Source: CAZTYW01 sp964617695
GTDB taxonomy: Bacteria; Chloroflexota; Dehalococcoidia; UBA2247; RBG-13-53-26
DNA: 13,713 nt
Reading direction: 5' to 3'
Assembly: GCA_964617695.1 (NCBI GenBank)
Contig: CAZTYW010000055.1
Span: 1 to 13,713, forward strand
Part shown: positions 1 to 6,640 of the stretch, in pieces
How the letters are laid out: each line of letters begins with the position of its first letter
Position numbering within the stretch: position 1 is the stretch's first letter
Made by a program: the position numbers and the translations under genes
Notes under the pieces: model-generated
Databases searched by the model: none
The model's input: the letters and a program-made list of their open reading frames with translations, nothing else
Told to the model about the DNA's origin: nothing

Positions 1-250
1 ACGGGGACCTACCGCGTGTATAAGGCAAATAGGGCCGAGGCAAGTTGACTCTGTCCGGTCCCGGGTGACTGTAGAAGCTGCTGCAGGCTGGGGGGAGGTT
101 CACAGCCATATTCGAAGGGAACAAGCCAGCCAATAGCCAGTAGCTCTATTGGTGGATATCGAAGTGAGGGGAGCTGATCGTGGCCGGAATCAAGCAACAA
201 TCCAAAGCCAGCCACGCGCGAAAAGTCGAGCAAACGGGGGCAGGAACTTG
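1..250. other. Left-end stretch with no supported gene
   Basis: I see no gene I can support here. The first forward frame is open from the window edge to a TGA at 46-48 and could be the last 15 codons of a gene beginning outside the window, but its tail resembles nothing I know. A 74-codon frame on the minus strand would need a TTG start at 231-233, has no ribosome binding site and matches no family I recognise. The stretch lies just 3' of the tRNA-Arg gene. Confidence 0.5.
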
Positions 251-327
<77 letters not shown>

Positions 328-339
328 AGTCCGGAGTCT

Positions 340-368
340 AGTATAGCACAAAGGGCTGGAGAGGGTAA
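340..368 (-). promoter_or_regulatory. Probable promoter of tRNA-Arg
   Basis: On the minus strand a -10 box TATACT (340-345, five of six matches to consensus) lies 17 bases downstream of a weaker -35 element TTACCC (363-368). The start point would fall a few bases before the mature tRNA 5' end at 327. It sits in the 45-base gap after the upstream gene ends, so the tRNA is probably transcribed independently. Confidence 0.5.
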
Positions 369-372
369 GGAG

Positions 373-885
373 CTATATCCTCCACAACCCAAGGGCAGCC
401 AGGAGGATAAGGCAGGCCCCGGCGATGGCCGCGCCGACCCAACCCAGAAGAGACAGCGTGGTGACGATAACTCCGGCGATAAACACGCCGGCCACTATGG
501 AGATGAGGGCCTGCCTCAATGGCACCCCGAAAAGGAACGCCGCCAGTGAGCCGGTCCAGGCGCCCGTTCCCGGGAAGGGTATGGCCACAAAGAGCATAAG
601 GCCGATCCTCTCGTACTTCTGCACAATCGTGCCGTGTCGCCTGGTACGTTCAAATACCCAGTCAAGAGCTCTGGCAAAGAACTGATTCTTGCGCGCCAGT
701 TGCTGGCCGCGTTCAAGGAACAGGAGAAGAAAGGGCACGGGGAGCAGATTACCCAGCAGCGCGGCTATGAGAGCGGAAGCCCATGGGAGATCGTATTCAT
801 GTATCGCCAGCGGTATTGCCAGTCTGAGTTCTACTATTGGGGCGGCGGAGATGAGGAATATCCACAGGTGGTGCTCTATGTCCAT
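373..885 (-). CDS. COG2426-type small membrane protein (Sm_multidrug_ex family)
   Basis: A 170-residue integral membrane protein that I assign to the PF06695/COG2426 family, historically called small multidrug export proteins. The transport role is weakly supported for the family and I cannot confirm it. Features seen are PIVELRLAIPLAI (16-28), a helix rich in L/P with GNLLPVPF (45-52), a basic cytoplasmic stretch (about 59-92), and PFPGTGAWTGSL (103-114), followed by two hydrophobic helices to the C-terminus. Length is normal for the family. The ATG (883-885) lies 15 bases after the stop of the upstream VTT gene on the same strand, with only a weak purine-rich ribosome binding site, so the two are probably co-transcribed. 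Confidence 0.85.
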   Translation of the reverse strand: MDIEHHLWIFLISAAPIVELRLAIPLAIHEYDLPWASALIAALLGNLLPVPFLLLFLERGQQLARKNQFFARALDWVFERTRRHGTIVQKYERIGLMLFVAIPFPGTGAWTGSLAAFLFGVPLRQALISIVAGVFIAGVIVTTLSLLGWVGAAIAGACLILLAALGLWRI

Positions 886-900
886 AAAAGTTTTCTTCTA

Positions 901-1503
901 TCAGAGCTTGATGCCGAACCACTGCAGAATGTAACCCAGCCCCAACGCCCCCATGTACGCAACATACGTCCCTTTCACGGTTTTGCCGGCGGCGCACACC
1001 AGGTAGAACTTCCAGGGTGGAAAGCGCATGGCCCCGGCGGTTGCTCCTATCACGTCGAAGAAAGGGTTGAACACGGCTGATGCCAGGAACAGGGTTAGAT
1101 ATCCCCGGTTGGTCATCCACCGCTGCACCCGGGCGTAGTACTTGTTCTGCCTGTACTTCTCAGACAGCAGTTGATGGCCGCCGCGCCCGGCCGCGTACCC
1201 GGTGAACTCCCCTAGAGCCTCGCCGAGACCGGCAGCTATGCCCACGAGAAAGGGGTAAGGCAATACCCAGCCCAGGGTGAATACGACCGGCACGCCTGGA
1301 ATATAGACGATGATGGTGGCCCCAGCCATAGCGCTGATGACGAAAGCTCCGACATAGCCATACTGCTCGAAGTCCCTGAGCTGTGCTCTGTAGATGATAG
1401 CCAGTGCTGCTATGCCTATGATGAACAGCACCGACAGGGCAATCAGATACTTGGCGGTTCTCTTGGAAGGCTGTCTCTGCTCGGCGTCCGTGGCTGGGTC
1501 CAT
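901..1503 (-). CDS. VTT/DedA-like (SNARE-associated family) membrane protein
   Basis: A 200-residue membrane protein of the VTT/DedA superfamily (TVP38/TMEM64-like), thought to move or scramble lipids. One N-terminal helix (about 18-38) is followed by YIPGVPVVFTLG (67-78), the glycine-rich GLGEALGEFTGYAAGRG (92-108), and a region from NPFFDVIGATAG (146-157) to two more helices. These resemble the paired re-entrant and transmembrane segments of the family. The reading frame stays open far upstream (to 2514), but that extension is antisense to yebC. I choose the ATG at 1501-1503, which precedes the basic N-terminus of the first helix and lies just downstream of a good promoter. First gene of a two-gene operon with the COG2426 protein. 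The substrate is unknown. Confidence 0.85.
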   Translation of the reverse strand: MDPATDAEQRQPSKRTAKYLIALSVLFIIGIAALAIIYRAQLRDFEQYGYVGAFVISAMAGATIIVYIPGVPVVFTLGWVLPYPFLVGIAAGLGEALGEFTGYAAGRGGHQLLSEKYRQNKYYARVQRWMTNRGYLTLFLASAVFNPFFDVIGATAGAMRFPPWKFYLVCAAGKTVKGTYVAYMGALGLGYILQWFGIKL

Positions 1504-1516
1504 TTCTGTCCGCTCA

Positions 1517-1545
1517 AGAATACCGAGTAGCTGAGAACAAGTCAA
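1517..1545 (-). promoter_or_regulatory. Probable promoter of the VTT/COG2426 operon
   Basis: On the minus strand TTGACT (1540-1545, five of six) is separated by 17 bases from TATTCT (1517-1522, four of six). The predicted start point is near 1510, only about 7 bases before the chosen ATG, so the transcript would have almost no leader. The promoter diverges from that of yebC. Confidence 0.5.
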
Positions 1546-1686
1546 CCAGCCTTGCCCATCGTTCCGCTCGCTGGCATTGCCGCAAGCCAACCGGCGCGGC
1601 CCGGCTGCTGAGGATGGAGGACTGCCAGGGGAGGTGGGTCGCACCAGGTGCCCCTGCGCAGATGTGTCGAAAACGTGGCCTGGAAA

Positions 1687-1711
1687 TGGTATGATTTTGT
1701 TTCGAGGGAGG
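1687..1711 (+). promoter_or_regulatory. Extended -10 promoter and ribosome binding site of yebC
   Basis: An extended -10 element reads TGGTATGAT (1687-1695), that is TG, one base, then TATGAT (five of six). I see no convincing -35 box, which extended -10 promoters can do without. The start point would be near 1702. A strong Shine-Dalgarno, GGGAGG (1706-1711), lies eight bases before the ATG at 1720 and fixes that start rather than the longer open frame from 1648. Confidence 0.5.
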
Positions 1712-1719
1712 AAAGCGAC

Positions 1720-2472
1720 ATGTCCGGGCATTCCAAGTGGTCGACCATCAAGCGACAGAAGGGGGTGGCCGACGCCAGGAGGGGTCAGGTTTTCACCAAG
1801 CTGGCCAAAGAGATCATGGTGGCGGTACGAGAGGGCGGGAGCAGTCCTGAGCAGAACTACCGCCTTCGCCTGATAGTGCAGAAGTGCCGCGACAACAATA
1901 TGCCTTCGGAGAATATCGAACGGGCGATAAAGAAGGCTTCGGGCGAAGGGGCCAGCGATGCTTTCACTGAGGCAAGCTTCGAGGGCTATGGTCCCGGTGG
2001 CGTGGCCATCCTTATTCATGTGCTTAGTGACAATCGCAACCGTGCCCTCCAGGAGATACGTAGCATATTCAACCGGGCGGGTGGCAGCCTGGCGGAGGCC
2101 GGCGCCGTATCGTGGTTGTTTGAGTCCAAAGGGTTCATCACCGTGGAGGCCAGTGACGAGGCAGAGGAAGTGGCGCTGATGGCGATTGATGCCGGGGCCG
2201 AGGACGTCAAAGTAGAGAAGGGCTTTGTGGAGATCTACACACAATCGGACAAGCTGGAGGCGACCCGGCGGGCGCTTGAGGACAGCGGTGTCAGGGTGAC
2301 TTCGGCCGAACTCTCGATGATACCCAAGACCATGCTGCAGCTTGGCGAAGAAGACGCACTGCGCGTCCTCAGGCTGCTGGACAGGCTGGAGGAAATGGAC
2401 GACGTTCAGCAAATCTTCTCCAACGTCGACTTCTCCGAGGAGGTCCTGGAGAAGCTCAGGGCCCGGGTCTGA
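1720..2472 (+). CDS. yebC: YebC/PmpR family protein (TACO1-like)
   Basis: A 250-residue YebC family protein at the family's usual length. The start MSGHSKWSTIKRQKG, with ADARRGQVFTKLAKEI following, is the diagnostic N-terminal region. The central block FEGYGPGGVAILI and the following DNRNR motif are also typical, and the acidic C-terminal domain is complete. The family was first described as DNA-binding transcription regulators and more recently as translation factors that help ribosomes through difficult sequences, related to mitochondrial TACO1. Which role applies here cannot be told from sequence. It is the first gene of the yebC-ruvC-ruvA cluster; ruvC begins seven bases after its stop. 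This neighbourhood is widespread in bacteria. Confidence 0.97.
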   Translation: MSGHSKWSTIKRQKGVADARRGQVFTKLAKEIMVAVREGGSSPEQNYRLRLIVQKCRDNNMPSENIERAIKKASGEGASDAFTEASFEGYGPGGVAILIHVLSDNRNRALQEIRSIFNRAGGSLAEAGAVSWLFESKGFITVEASDEAEEVALMAIDAGAEDVKVEKGFVEIYTQSDKLEATRRALEDSGVRVTSAELSMIPKTMLQLGEEDALRVLRLLDRLEEMDDVQQIFSNVDFSEEVLEKLRARV

Positions 2473-2479
2473 GTAGAAA

Positions 2480-2992
2480 ATGCGAATTCTGGGCGTTGAT
2501 CCGGGCACCCTCAAGATGGGATATGGCCTGATCGAGGACGGGGAAGAGCTGAGGACGCTGGACTATGGTGTTCTGACTGCTCCCGGGCGGATGCAGCCTC
2601 CGGAGCGCCTGCACCGGCTTTACGTGGCGTTGATGCAACTGGTTGAGCGCTGCAAGCCCGATGAGATTGCCGTCGAGGAGCCGTTTGTAGGCCACAGTGC
2701 GCGTCACAACGTCCGGTCAGCCCTGGCCATCGGCAGGGCGGAAGCCGTGGTGATGCTGGTTGCTGCCGGGAATGGTATTCCCGTGTATACGTACCCGCCG
2801 GCCAAAGTCAAGCAGGCGGTAACCGACCATGGCAACAGTGACAAGGAGCAGGTGCAGAGGATGGTGTCCGTTCACCTGAAGCTTGCCGAGGTTCCCCAGC
2901 CCTCGGATGCTGCTGATGCGCTGGCCGTAGCGCTGTGCCATGTGCAGGTGAAGCGGCTGTCAAGGCTGTTGGCAGAAAGCGGTCAAAGGTAG
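2480..2992 (+). CDS. ruvC: Crossover junction endodeoxyribonuclease RuvC
   Basis: A 170-residue Holliday junction resolvase, which makes paired nicks across four-way junctions after RuvAB-driven branch migration. All four acidic metal-binding positions are visible: Asp7 in ILGVDPGT, Glu66 in IAVEEPFVG, and Asp143 and Asp146 in PSDAADALAVAL. These correspond to Asp7, Glu66, Asp138 and Asp141 of the E. coli enzyme. HSARHNVRSALAIGRA (72-87) is the conserved helix after the second acidic residue. The length is normal. The start ATG follows the yebC stop by seven bases, and the stop lies two bases before the ruvA start, which implies co-transcription and probably coupled translation. Confidence 0.97.
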   Translation: MRILGVDPGTLKMGYGLIEDGEELRTLDYGVLTAPGRMQPPERLHRLYVALMQLVERCKPDEIAVEEPFVGHSARHNVRSALAIGRAEAVVMLVAAGNGIPVYTYPPAKVKQAVTDHGNSDKEQVQRMVSVHLKLAEVPQPSDAADALAVALCHVQVKRLSRLLAESGQR

Positions 2993-2994
2993 AC

Positions 2995-3573
2995 ATGATT
3001 GCCGCTGTCGAAGGTACTCTGCAACGTCGCGGCAGTGACTGGGCCATCATCAAGACAGGCGGGGTTAGCCTCCAGGTCCACGTTGCAGGCCCCACGCTGA
3101 GTCAACTGGGCGCGGTTGGAGACACCGTGGAGCTTTTCACCTACCTCCACTGGAAGGAAGACAGCATAGCCCTGTATGGTTTTGCCTCTGAGCAGGACCT
3201 CGAAATGTTCAAATTGCTCATCAGTGTCAACGGTGTAGGGCCAAAGCTGGCCCTGGGAATGCTTTCCAGCATGGACGCCGAGAAGCTATCGATGGCCGTT
3301 GCCAATGGCAATGTCGACCTGTTAACCGGTCTGCCAGGCGTGGGCAGGAAAACGGCCAGTCGCCTGGTGGTCGAGTTGAAGGGCAAGCTGGCAAAGGAAG
3401 GGATGGCAGTCAGTTCGTTTCTGACCGATGAGAACGCGGAGGTAGTAGCGGCACTGACTAAGCTGGGTTACTCTGCGACAGAGGCTGCCCGAGCGGTGGC
3501 CGAGCTTCCCAGGTCGCCTGACCTCAGCCTGGAGGACAGGGTAAAGCTGGTCTTGCGCCACCTGGCGAGCTAG
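2995..3573 (+). CDS. ruvA: Holliday junction branch migration protein RuvA
   Basis: A 192-residue RuvA, the tetrameric junction-binding scaffold that positions RuvB motors. Domain I (an OB fold) covers roughly 1-63 and begins with the typical MIAAVEGTL. Two helix-hairpin-helix motifs follow, NGVGPKLALGML (79-90) and GLPGVGRKTASRL (112-124). The RuvB-binding domain III is recognisable at about 146-190. The frame is open to 2935, but the ATG at 2995 matches the family N-terminus and has AAAGGT a few bases upstream. ruvB does not follow: the next gene, rnc, is convergent, so RuvB must be encoded elsewhere. The 48 bases between the two stops hold a six-base GATATC inverted repeat and no T-run. 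Confidence 0.97.
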   Translation: MIAAVEGTLQRRGSDWAIIKTGGVSLQVHVAGPTLSQLGAVGDTVELFTYLHWKEDSIALYGFASEQDLEMFKLLISVNGVGPKLALGMLSSMDAEKLSMAVANGNVDLLTGLPGVGRKTASRLVVELKGKLAKEGMAVSSFLTDENAEVVAALTKLGYSATEAARAVAELPRSPDLSLEDRVKLVLRHLAS

Positions 3574-3621
3574 GTTGGATATCCGCCTGGAACGATATCG
3601 GACAGCCGTACGGAGGAACCT

Positions 3622-4308
3622 TCACCCAAGGGCTTCAAGAGCGCGCTTGGCCGCGTCCTTCTCTGCTAGCTGCTTGCTCTTGCCCCATCCGGTGCCCAGC
3701 ACCTTCCCGTCGACAAGCACCTCGACGCAGAATGTCTTGTCGTGGTCGGGACCCTCCTCTTTGACCAGACGGTATATGGGCCTGTCGGGCCTTGATGCCT
3801 GGATAAGTTCCTGCAGTCTTGACTTGAAGTCGGTGGCAATCCCTTCCTCGCCCGCTTGCATCAGGCTTTCGTCAAACAGGGCCAGAATGAAGTGCCGCGT
3901 CTTGTCAGCCCCCTGGTCTATCACCATGGCGCCCATCAGTGCCTCCAGGATGCAGGCCAGGTTCCTTGGTCTGTCGCGCCCGCCTCCCTTTTCCTCTCCC
4001 TGCCCCAGGTAGAGGAAGTCGCCCAGGCGCAGGGACCTGGCCAGGCTTGCCAGGTTGTCCTGGCACACCAGGGCCGATCGCACCTTGGTCATTTCTCCCT
4101 CGTTTAACGAGGCAAAGCGGTGATACAGCGCCTCGGCTATTACGAAACCGAGAAAGGCGTCGCCCAGGTATTCGAGCCGCTCGTTGGAGTCCAGCGAGAA
4201 TTCCGGGCTCTCGTTGAGATAGGAGCGATGTACGAACGCTTGTTGCAGCAGGGACGGGTTATTGAAAGTCACGCCAAGCTGCTTCTGTAGGCTGGTCCAG
4301 TCAGACAT
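3622..4308 (-). CDS. rnc: Ribonuclease III
   Basis: A 228-residue RNase III that cleaves double-stranded RNA, including rRNA precursors. The catalytic domain (about 1-150) carries the signature NERLEYLGD (42-50), giving Glu43, Glu46 and Asp50. The second metal-binding motif reads NLACILEALMGA (117-128). It keeps Glu122, equivalent to E. coli Glu117, but has Cys119 where E. coli has Asp114. The C-terminal double-stranded-RNA-binding domain (about 160-226) is complete, with the KSKQLAEKDAAKRAL helix. The start ATG at 4306-4308 gives the usual N-terminus. There is no clear Shine-Dalgarno, and a promoter lies just upstream. The gene stands alone and is convergent with ruvA. The family assignment is firm; the effect of Cys119 is unknown. 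Confidence 0.95.
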   Translation of the reverse strand: MSDWTSLQKQLGVTFNNPSLLQQAFVHRSYLNESPEFSLDSNERLEYLGDAFLGFVIAEALYHRFASLNEGEMTKVRSALVCQDNLASLARSLRLGDFLYLGQGEEKGGGRDRPRNLACILEALMGAMVIDQGADKTRHFILALFDESLMQAGEEGIATDFKSRLQELIQASRPDRPIYRLVKEEGPDHDKTFCVEVLVDGKVLGTGWGKSKQLAEKDAAKRALEALG

Positions 4309-4330
4309 GATGTCGGCTGCTTGTGAACAC

Positions 4331-4360
4331 AGGTTAATCTCTAACGTGTTACTTTGTCAA
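4331..4360 (-). promoter_or_regulatory. Probable promoter of rnc
   Basis: On the minus strand a perfect -35 box TTGACA (4355-4360) is followed after 18 bases by TAACCT (4331-4336), which keeps the key first, second and last bases of a -10 box. The start point would be near 4324, giving a leader of about 16 bases without an obvious ribosome binding site. Confidence 0.45.
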
Positions 4361-4433
4361 CATTGGACGGGCTGCAGCGGCAAGCAGGTGCCGTGGGGTG
4401 CAGAGCGCACAGGGTCGCCCCCAACAGTGCGAA

Positions 4434-4462
4434 TTGCTGACACGCAGGGGGGGCGTTATACT
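4434..4462 (+). promoter_or_regulatory. Candidate promoter of the DrrAB-type operon
   Basis: TTGCTG (4434-4439) and TATACT (4457-4462, five of six) are separated by exactly 17 bases. The spacer contains a run of seven G. If used, the transcript would start near 4469 and carry a leader of about 250 bases before the ATG at 4719. I found no better promoter closer to the gene. Confidence 0.35.
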
Positions 4463-4673
4463 TGAACCATTATCCTGCCTGCGTGCACCAGGGTTCTGGG
4501 CCACAGCCGCTGCGGTGGGGAGACTTGTTCTGAATGACGCGTCGACTCTGCTGACAACGGTTTGGGGCCTCTGTCAAACATTGGCAAAGGACTACCCCAC
4601 GGCCTGTGCTCAAAGCATTCAATGCGCATAGCGCAGTCACGTGCTGGACCATTGTCGGGTGTTCAGGGACGTA

Positions 4674-4693
4674 GTCCATTGCCGACTATGGAC
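4674..4693. repeat. Inverted repeat upstream of the DrrA-type gene
   Basis: GTCCAT (4674-4679) and ATGGAC (4688-4693) form a perfect six-base dyad with an eight-base spacer. It ends 25 bases before the start codon and just before the ribosome binding site AGGAG (4710-4714). It could be a repressor site or a small hairpin near the ribosome binding site; nothing in the sequence decides between these, and a six-base dyad can arise by chance. Confidence 0.3.
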
Positions 4694-4718
4694 ATCATCA
4701 AAGTAAAACAGGAGCGTT

Positions 4719-5741
4719 ATGAAAGTCATCAGGAGCGAAAGCCTGACAAAGGTCTTTCCCGGCAACGTAAGAGCTGTTGACGGCGTCGACTTTGACGTCA
4801 ATGCAGGTGAGATTTTCGGTTTTGTGGGGCCAAACGGAGCCGGCAAGACGACCACCATCAAGATGCTGAACACACTGATAGCTCCTACCTCGGGGACGGC
4901 ACAGGTGGCTGGATTTGACATCTGCCGCAGCCCGGCAGAGGTACGAAAGCGCATAGGGTACGTGGGGCAAGATGTGGGTGTGGACGAGCACGCCACTGGC
5001 AGGGAGAACTTGACCCTCTATGGCCATCTCTACAGGCTAGATAACCGGACGATCAAACACCGAATCAGGGAATTGTTCGAGCTGGTTGACCTGTTCGGCT
5101 ATGAGGACAAGATGGTATCCACCTATTCCGGAGGCATGCGCAAGCGACTCGACATTGCCATGGGGCTTATTCACCGGCCCGACGTCATCTTCCTGGACGA
5201 GCCTACAGTGGGACTCGATCCCCAGACACGGATTCACATCTGGGACTATATTCGCGACCTGGCCAAGGCCGTCGGTGTGACGATATTCCTCACCACCCAC
5301 TACATGGATGAAGCCGATCGGCTGGCCGACCGTATTGCCATCATAGACTTGGGCAAGATAATGACGATAGGCACTCCGAATGAGCTCAAGCAGTCGATTC
5401 ATGGCGACGTGGTCACACTATCCCCCTGTGAGGTAAGCGATGACGAGTGCCGAGAGTTCATCCGGCGCACCGAGTTGGTGCTTTCCGATCAGCCGTTCGT
5501 GAGCGGGACCCAGTCCACAGACGCCCAACTGGCGGTGTACGTGGATAATGGCGAATCAGCAATCCCCAACATTATGAGACTCCTGTCGAGTGAGGGCATC
5601 GAGGTCAGGTCGATATCTGTGTCACGGCCAACCCTGGATGACGTCTTCTTGAAGTATACCGGCCGCACCATACGCGACCAGGAGGGCAAGGCTACTACCT
5701 ATGTCGAGATACAGCGTAAGCGGTTCCGGAGGCAGCAATGA
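4719..5741 (+). CDS. DrrA-type ABC exporter ATP-binding protein
   Basis: A 340-residue ABC ATPase of the daunorubicin-resistance (DrrA/CcmA, COG1131) type that powers export through an ABC-2 permease. Seen in order are Walker A GPNGAGKT (37-44), the Q-loop Gln84, the signature YSGGMRKRLDIAMGL (136-150), Walker B VIFLDEPT (156-163), a D-loop GLDPQT, and the switch His194 in TTHYMDEAD. Signature and Walker motifs are intact. The region after about 225 is the C-terminal extension of this subfamily, including a PTLDDVFLKYTG-like motif near the end. AGGAG lies just before the ATG. The stop overlaps the permease start as ATGA, implying translational coupling. The substrate cannot be predicted; drugs, lipids or polyketides are known for relatives. 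Confidence 0.93.
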   Translation: MKVIRSESLTKVFPGNVRAVDGVDFDVNAGEIFGFVGPNGAGKTTTIKMLNTLIAPTSGTAQVAGFDICRSPAEVRKRIGYVGQDVGVDEHATGRENLTLYGHLYRLDNRTIKHRIRELFELVDLFGYEDKMVSTYSGGMRKRLDIAMGLIHRPDVIFLDEPTVGLDPQTRIHIWDYIRDLAKAVGVTIFLTTHYMDEADRLADRIAIIDLGKIMTIGTPNELKQSIHGDVVTLSPCEVSDDECREFIRRTELVLSDQPFVSGTQSTDAQLAVYVDNGESAIPNIMRLLSSEGIEVRSISVSRPTLDDVFLKYTGRTIRDQEGKATTYVEIQRKRFRRQQ

Positions 5742-6505
5742 ACCTGATAACCGATACCTGGTTCCAGATTGTCCGCCAGGTCAGGATGCAGCTCCGTATG
5801 AGGGTATGGATTTTCATCAACCTGATCCAGCCCATCATATGGCTGGTGCTGTTTACCCAGGTGTTCAAGTCGCTGTCGGCAATGCCCGGGTTGGGGGGTG
5901 TCAGTTATCTCCAGTTCTTCGCACCGGGTGTGGTGGTGATGACGGTCATGTTCGGCTCGGCCTGGTCCGGCATGGGCATGCTCCATGATATTGATATGGG
6001 CATACTGTCGAAGCTGCTTGCCACGCCTGTCACCCGGCTGTCCATCATACTCAGCCGGGTCATCGCTTCAATGCTGGTGCTTCTGGTCCAGGCACTGATA
6101 ATCTTCACCATCGCGGTCATCATGGGGGTGGACCTGGCCACGGGCGTGCCTGGGCTGTTGCTTACCATAGTCCTGGTGTCACTTCTTGGCCTTGGATTCG
6201 CTGCTTTCTCAAACGGTCTGGCACTTCTTTTCAGAAGGATGGAGCCCCTGATAGGCATCATCAACTTCATTGCCCTGCCTACGGTGTTTCTGTCGTCGGC
6301 AATGATGCCAGCAGAGCTTCTGCCCGATTGGCTCAACTCCGTGAGACAATTCAACCCGCTGGACTACGCCGTGGTGGGTGTGCGTGACCTCGTATTGACG
6401 GGCTATGTATGGGCCGACCTGTGGCGCTCGCTAGCCGTTTTGTCGGGCTGGGCCGTGGCGGGGCTGGCTTTTGGCGTTCTGATGTTTCGAGCCAGGGCCG
6501 AGTGA
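5738..6505 (+). CDS. ABC-2 type permease, DrrB-like
   Basis: A 255-residue ABC-2 family membrane subunit, the partner of the ATPase just upstream. About six hydrophobic segments are visible (near 26-45, 58-78, 105-130, 138-160, 172-192 and 230-250), with the N-terminal amphipathic stretch typical of this fold. Family motifs include FLSSAMMPAELLPDW (184-198), the extracellular loop, and FNPLDYAVVGVRDL (206-219). The start codon overlaps the ATPase stop by four bases. With one permease gene, the transporter is probably a homodimer of this subunit with two ATPases in the cytoplasmic membrane. A short hairpin follows the stop. Confidence 0.92.
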   Translation: MNLITDTWFQIVRQVRMQLRMRVWIFINLIQPIIWLVLFTQVFKSLSAMPGLGGVSYLQFFAPGVVVMTVMFGSAWSGMGMLHDIDMGILSKLLATPVTRLSIILSRVIASMLVLLVQALIIFTIAVIMGVDLATGVPGLLLTIVLVSLLGLGFAAFSNGLALLFRRMEPLIGIINFIALPTVFLSSAMMPAELLPDWLNSVRQFNPLDYAVVGVRDLVLTGYVWADLWRSLAVLSGWAVAGLAFGVLMFRARAE

Positions 6506-6550
6506 TTGGCACTGCGGGCCGAGGGAGCCAGAGTCTCCCTGCAGAGCCGG

Positions 6551-6566
6551 CTTGCCTCCAGGCAAG
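6551..6566. repeat. Hairpin after the DrrB-type gene
   Basis: CTTGCC-TCCA-GGCAAG forms a six-base perfect stem with a four-base loop, 45 bases after the permease stop and before the promoter of the next gene. The position would suit a terminator, but no T-run follows on the plus strand, so I do not call it one. Confidence 0.3.
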
Positions 6567-6583
6567 ACGGGCAGTCGCAGGCT

Positions 6584-6634
6584 TTGACCGGCCTCGGATG
6601 CGATGCTAACATTGCCCAAGCGAACGCAAAGGAG
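6584..6634 (+). promoter_or_regulatory. Promoter and ribosome binding site of the crotonase gene
   Basis: TTGACC (6584-6589, five of six) and TAACAT (6607-6612, four of six) are spaced by 17 bases. The predicted start is near 6619. A strong Shine-Dalgarno AAAGGAG (6628-6634) stands six bases before the ATG at 6641. This decides the start against the longer open frame from 6506 and suggests transcription separate from the ABC operon. Confidence 0.6.
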
Positions 6635-6640
6635 CGTGCC

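Larger units (their letters stand above)
4309..4718. other. 410-base intergenic region between rnc and the DrrAB-type operon
   Basis: This divergent gap carries the rnc promoter at its left end and, further right, a candidate forward promoter and a dyad before the ABC operon. No reading frame in it looks like a gene. A short perfect hairpin, TGCGC-ATA-GCGCA (4623-4635), is present. I recognise no riboswitch or known structured RNA, though the distance from the candidate promoter to the first ATG leaves room for a leader of about 250 bases. Confidence 0.5.

Noticed and set aside
901..2514. A 537-codon open frame on the minus strand that would greatly extend the VTT protein
   Set aside because: The upstream two thirds are antisense to yebC, whose protein is a clear family match, and contain no membrane or VTT features. 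A promoter and ATG near 1503 fit the family length.
3574..3621. GATATC inverted repeat between ruvA and rnc as a shared terminator
   Set aside because: The stem is only six bases of A/T-rich sequence with a ten-base loop and no T-run on either strand; chance is a sufficient explanation.
4398..4631. A 77-codon plus-strand frame in the gap before the DrrA-type gene
   Set aside because: No ribosome binding site, no domain or membrane pattern, and it overlaps the candidate promoter at 4434-4462.
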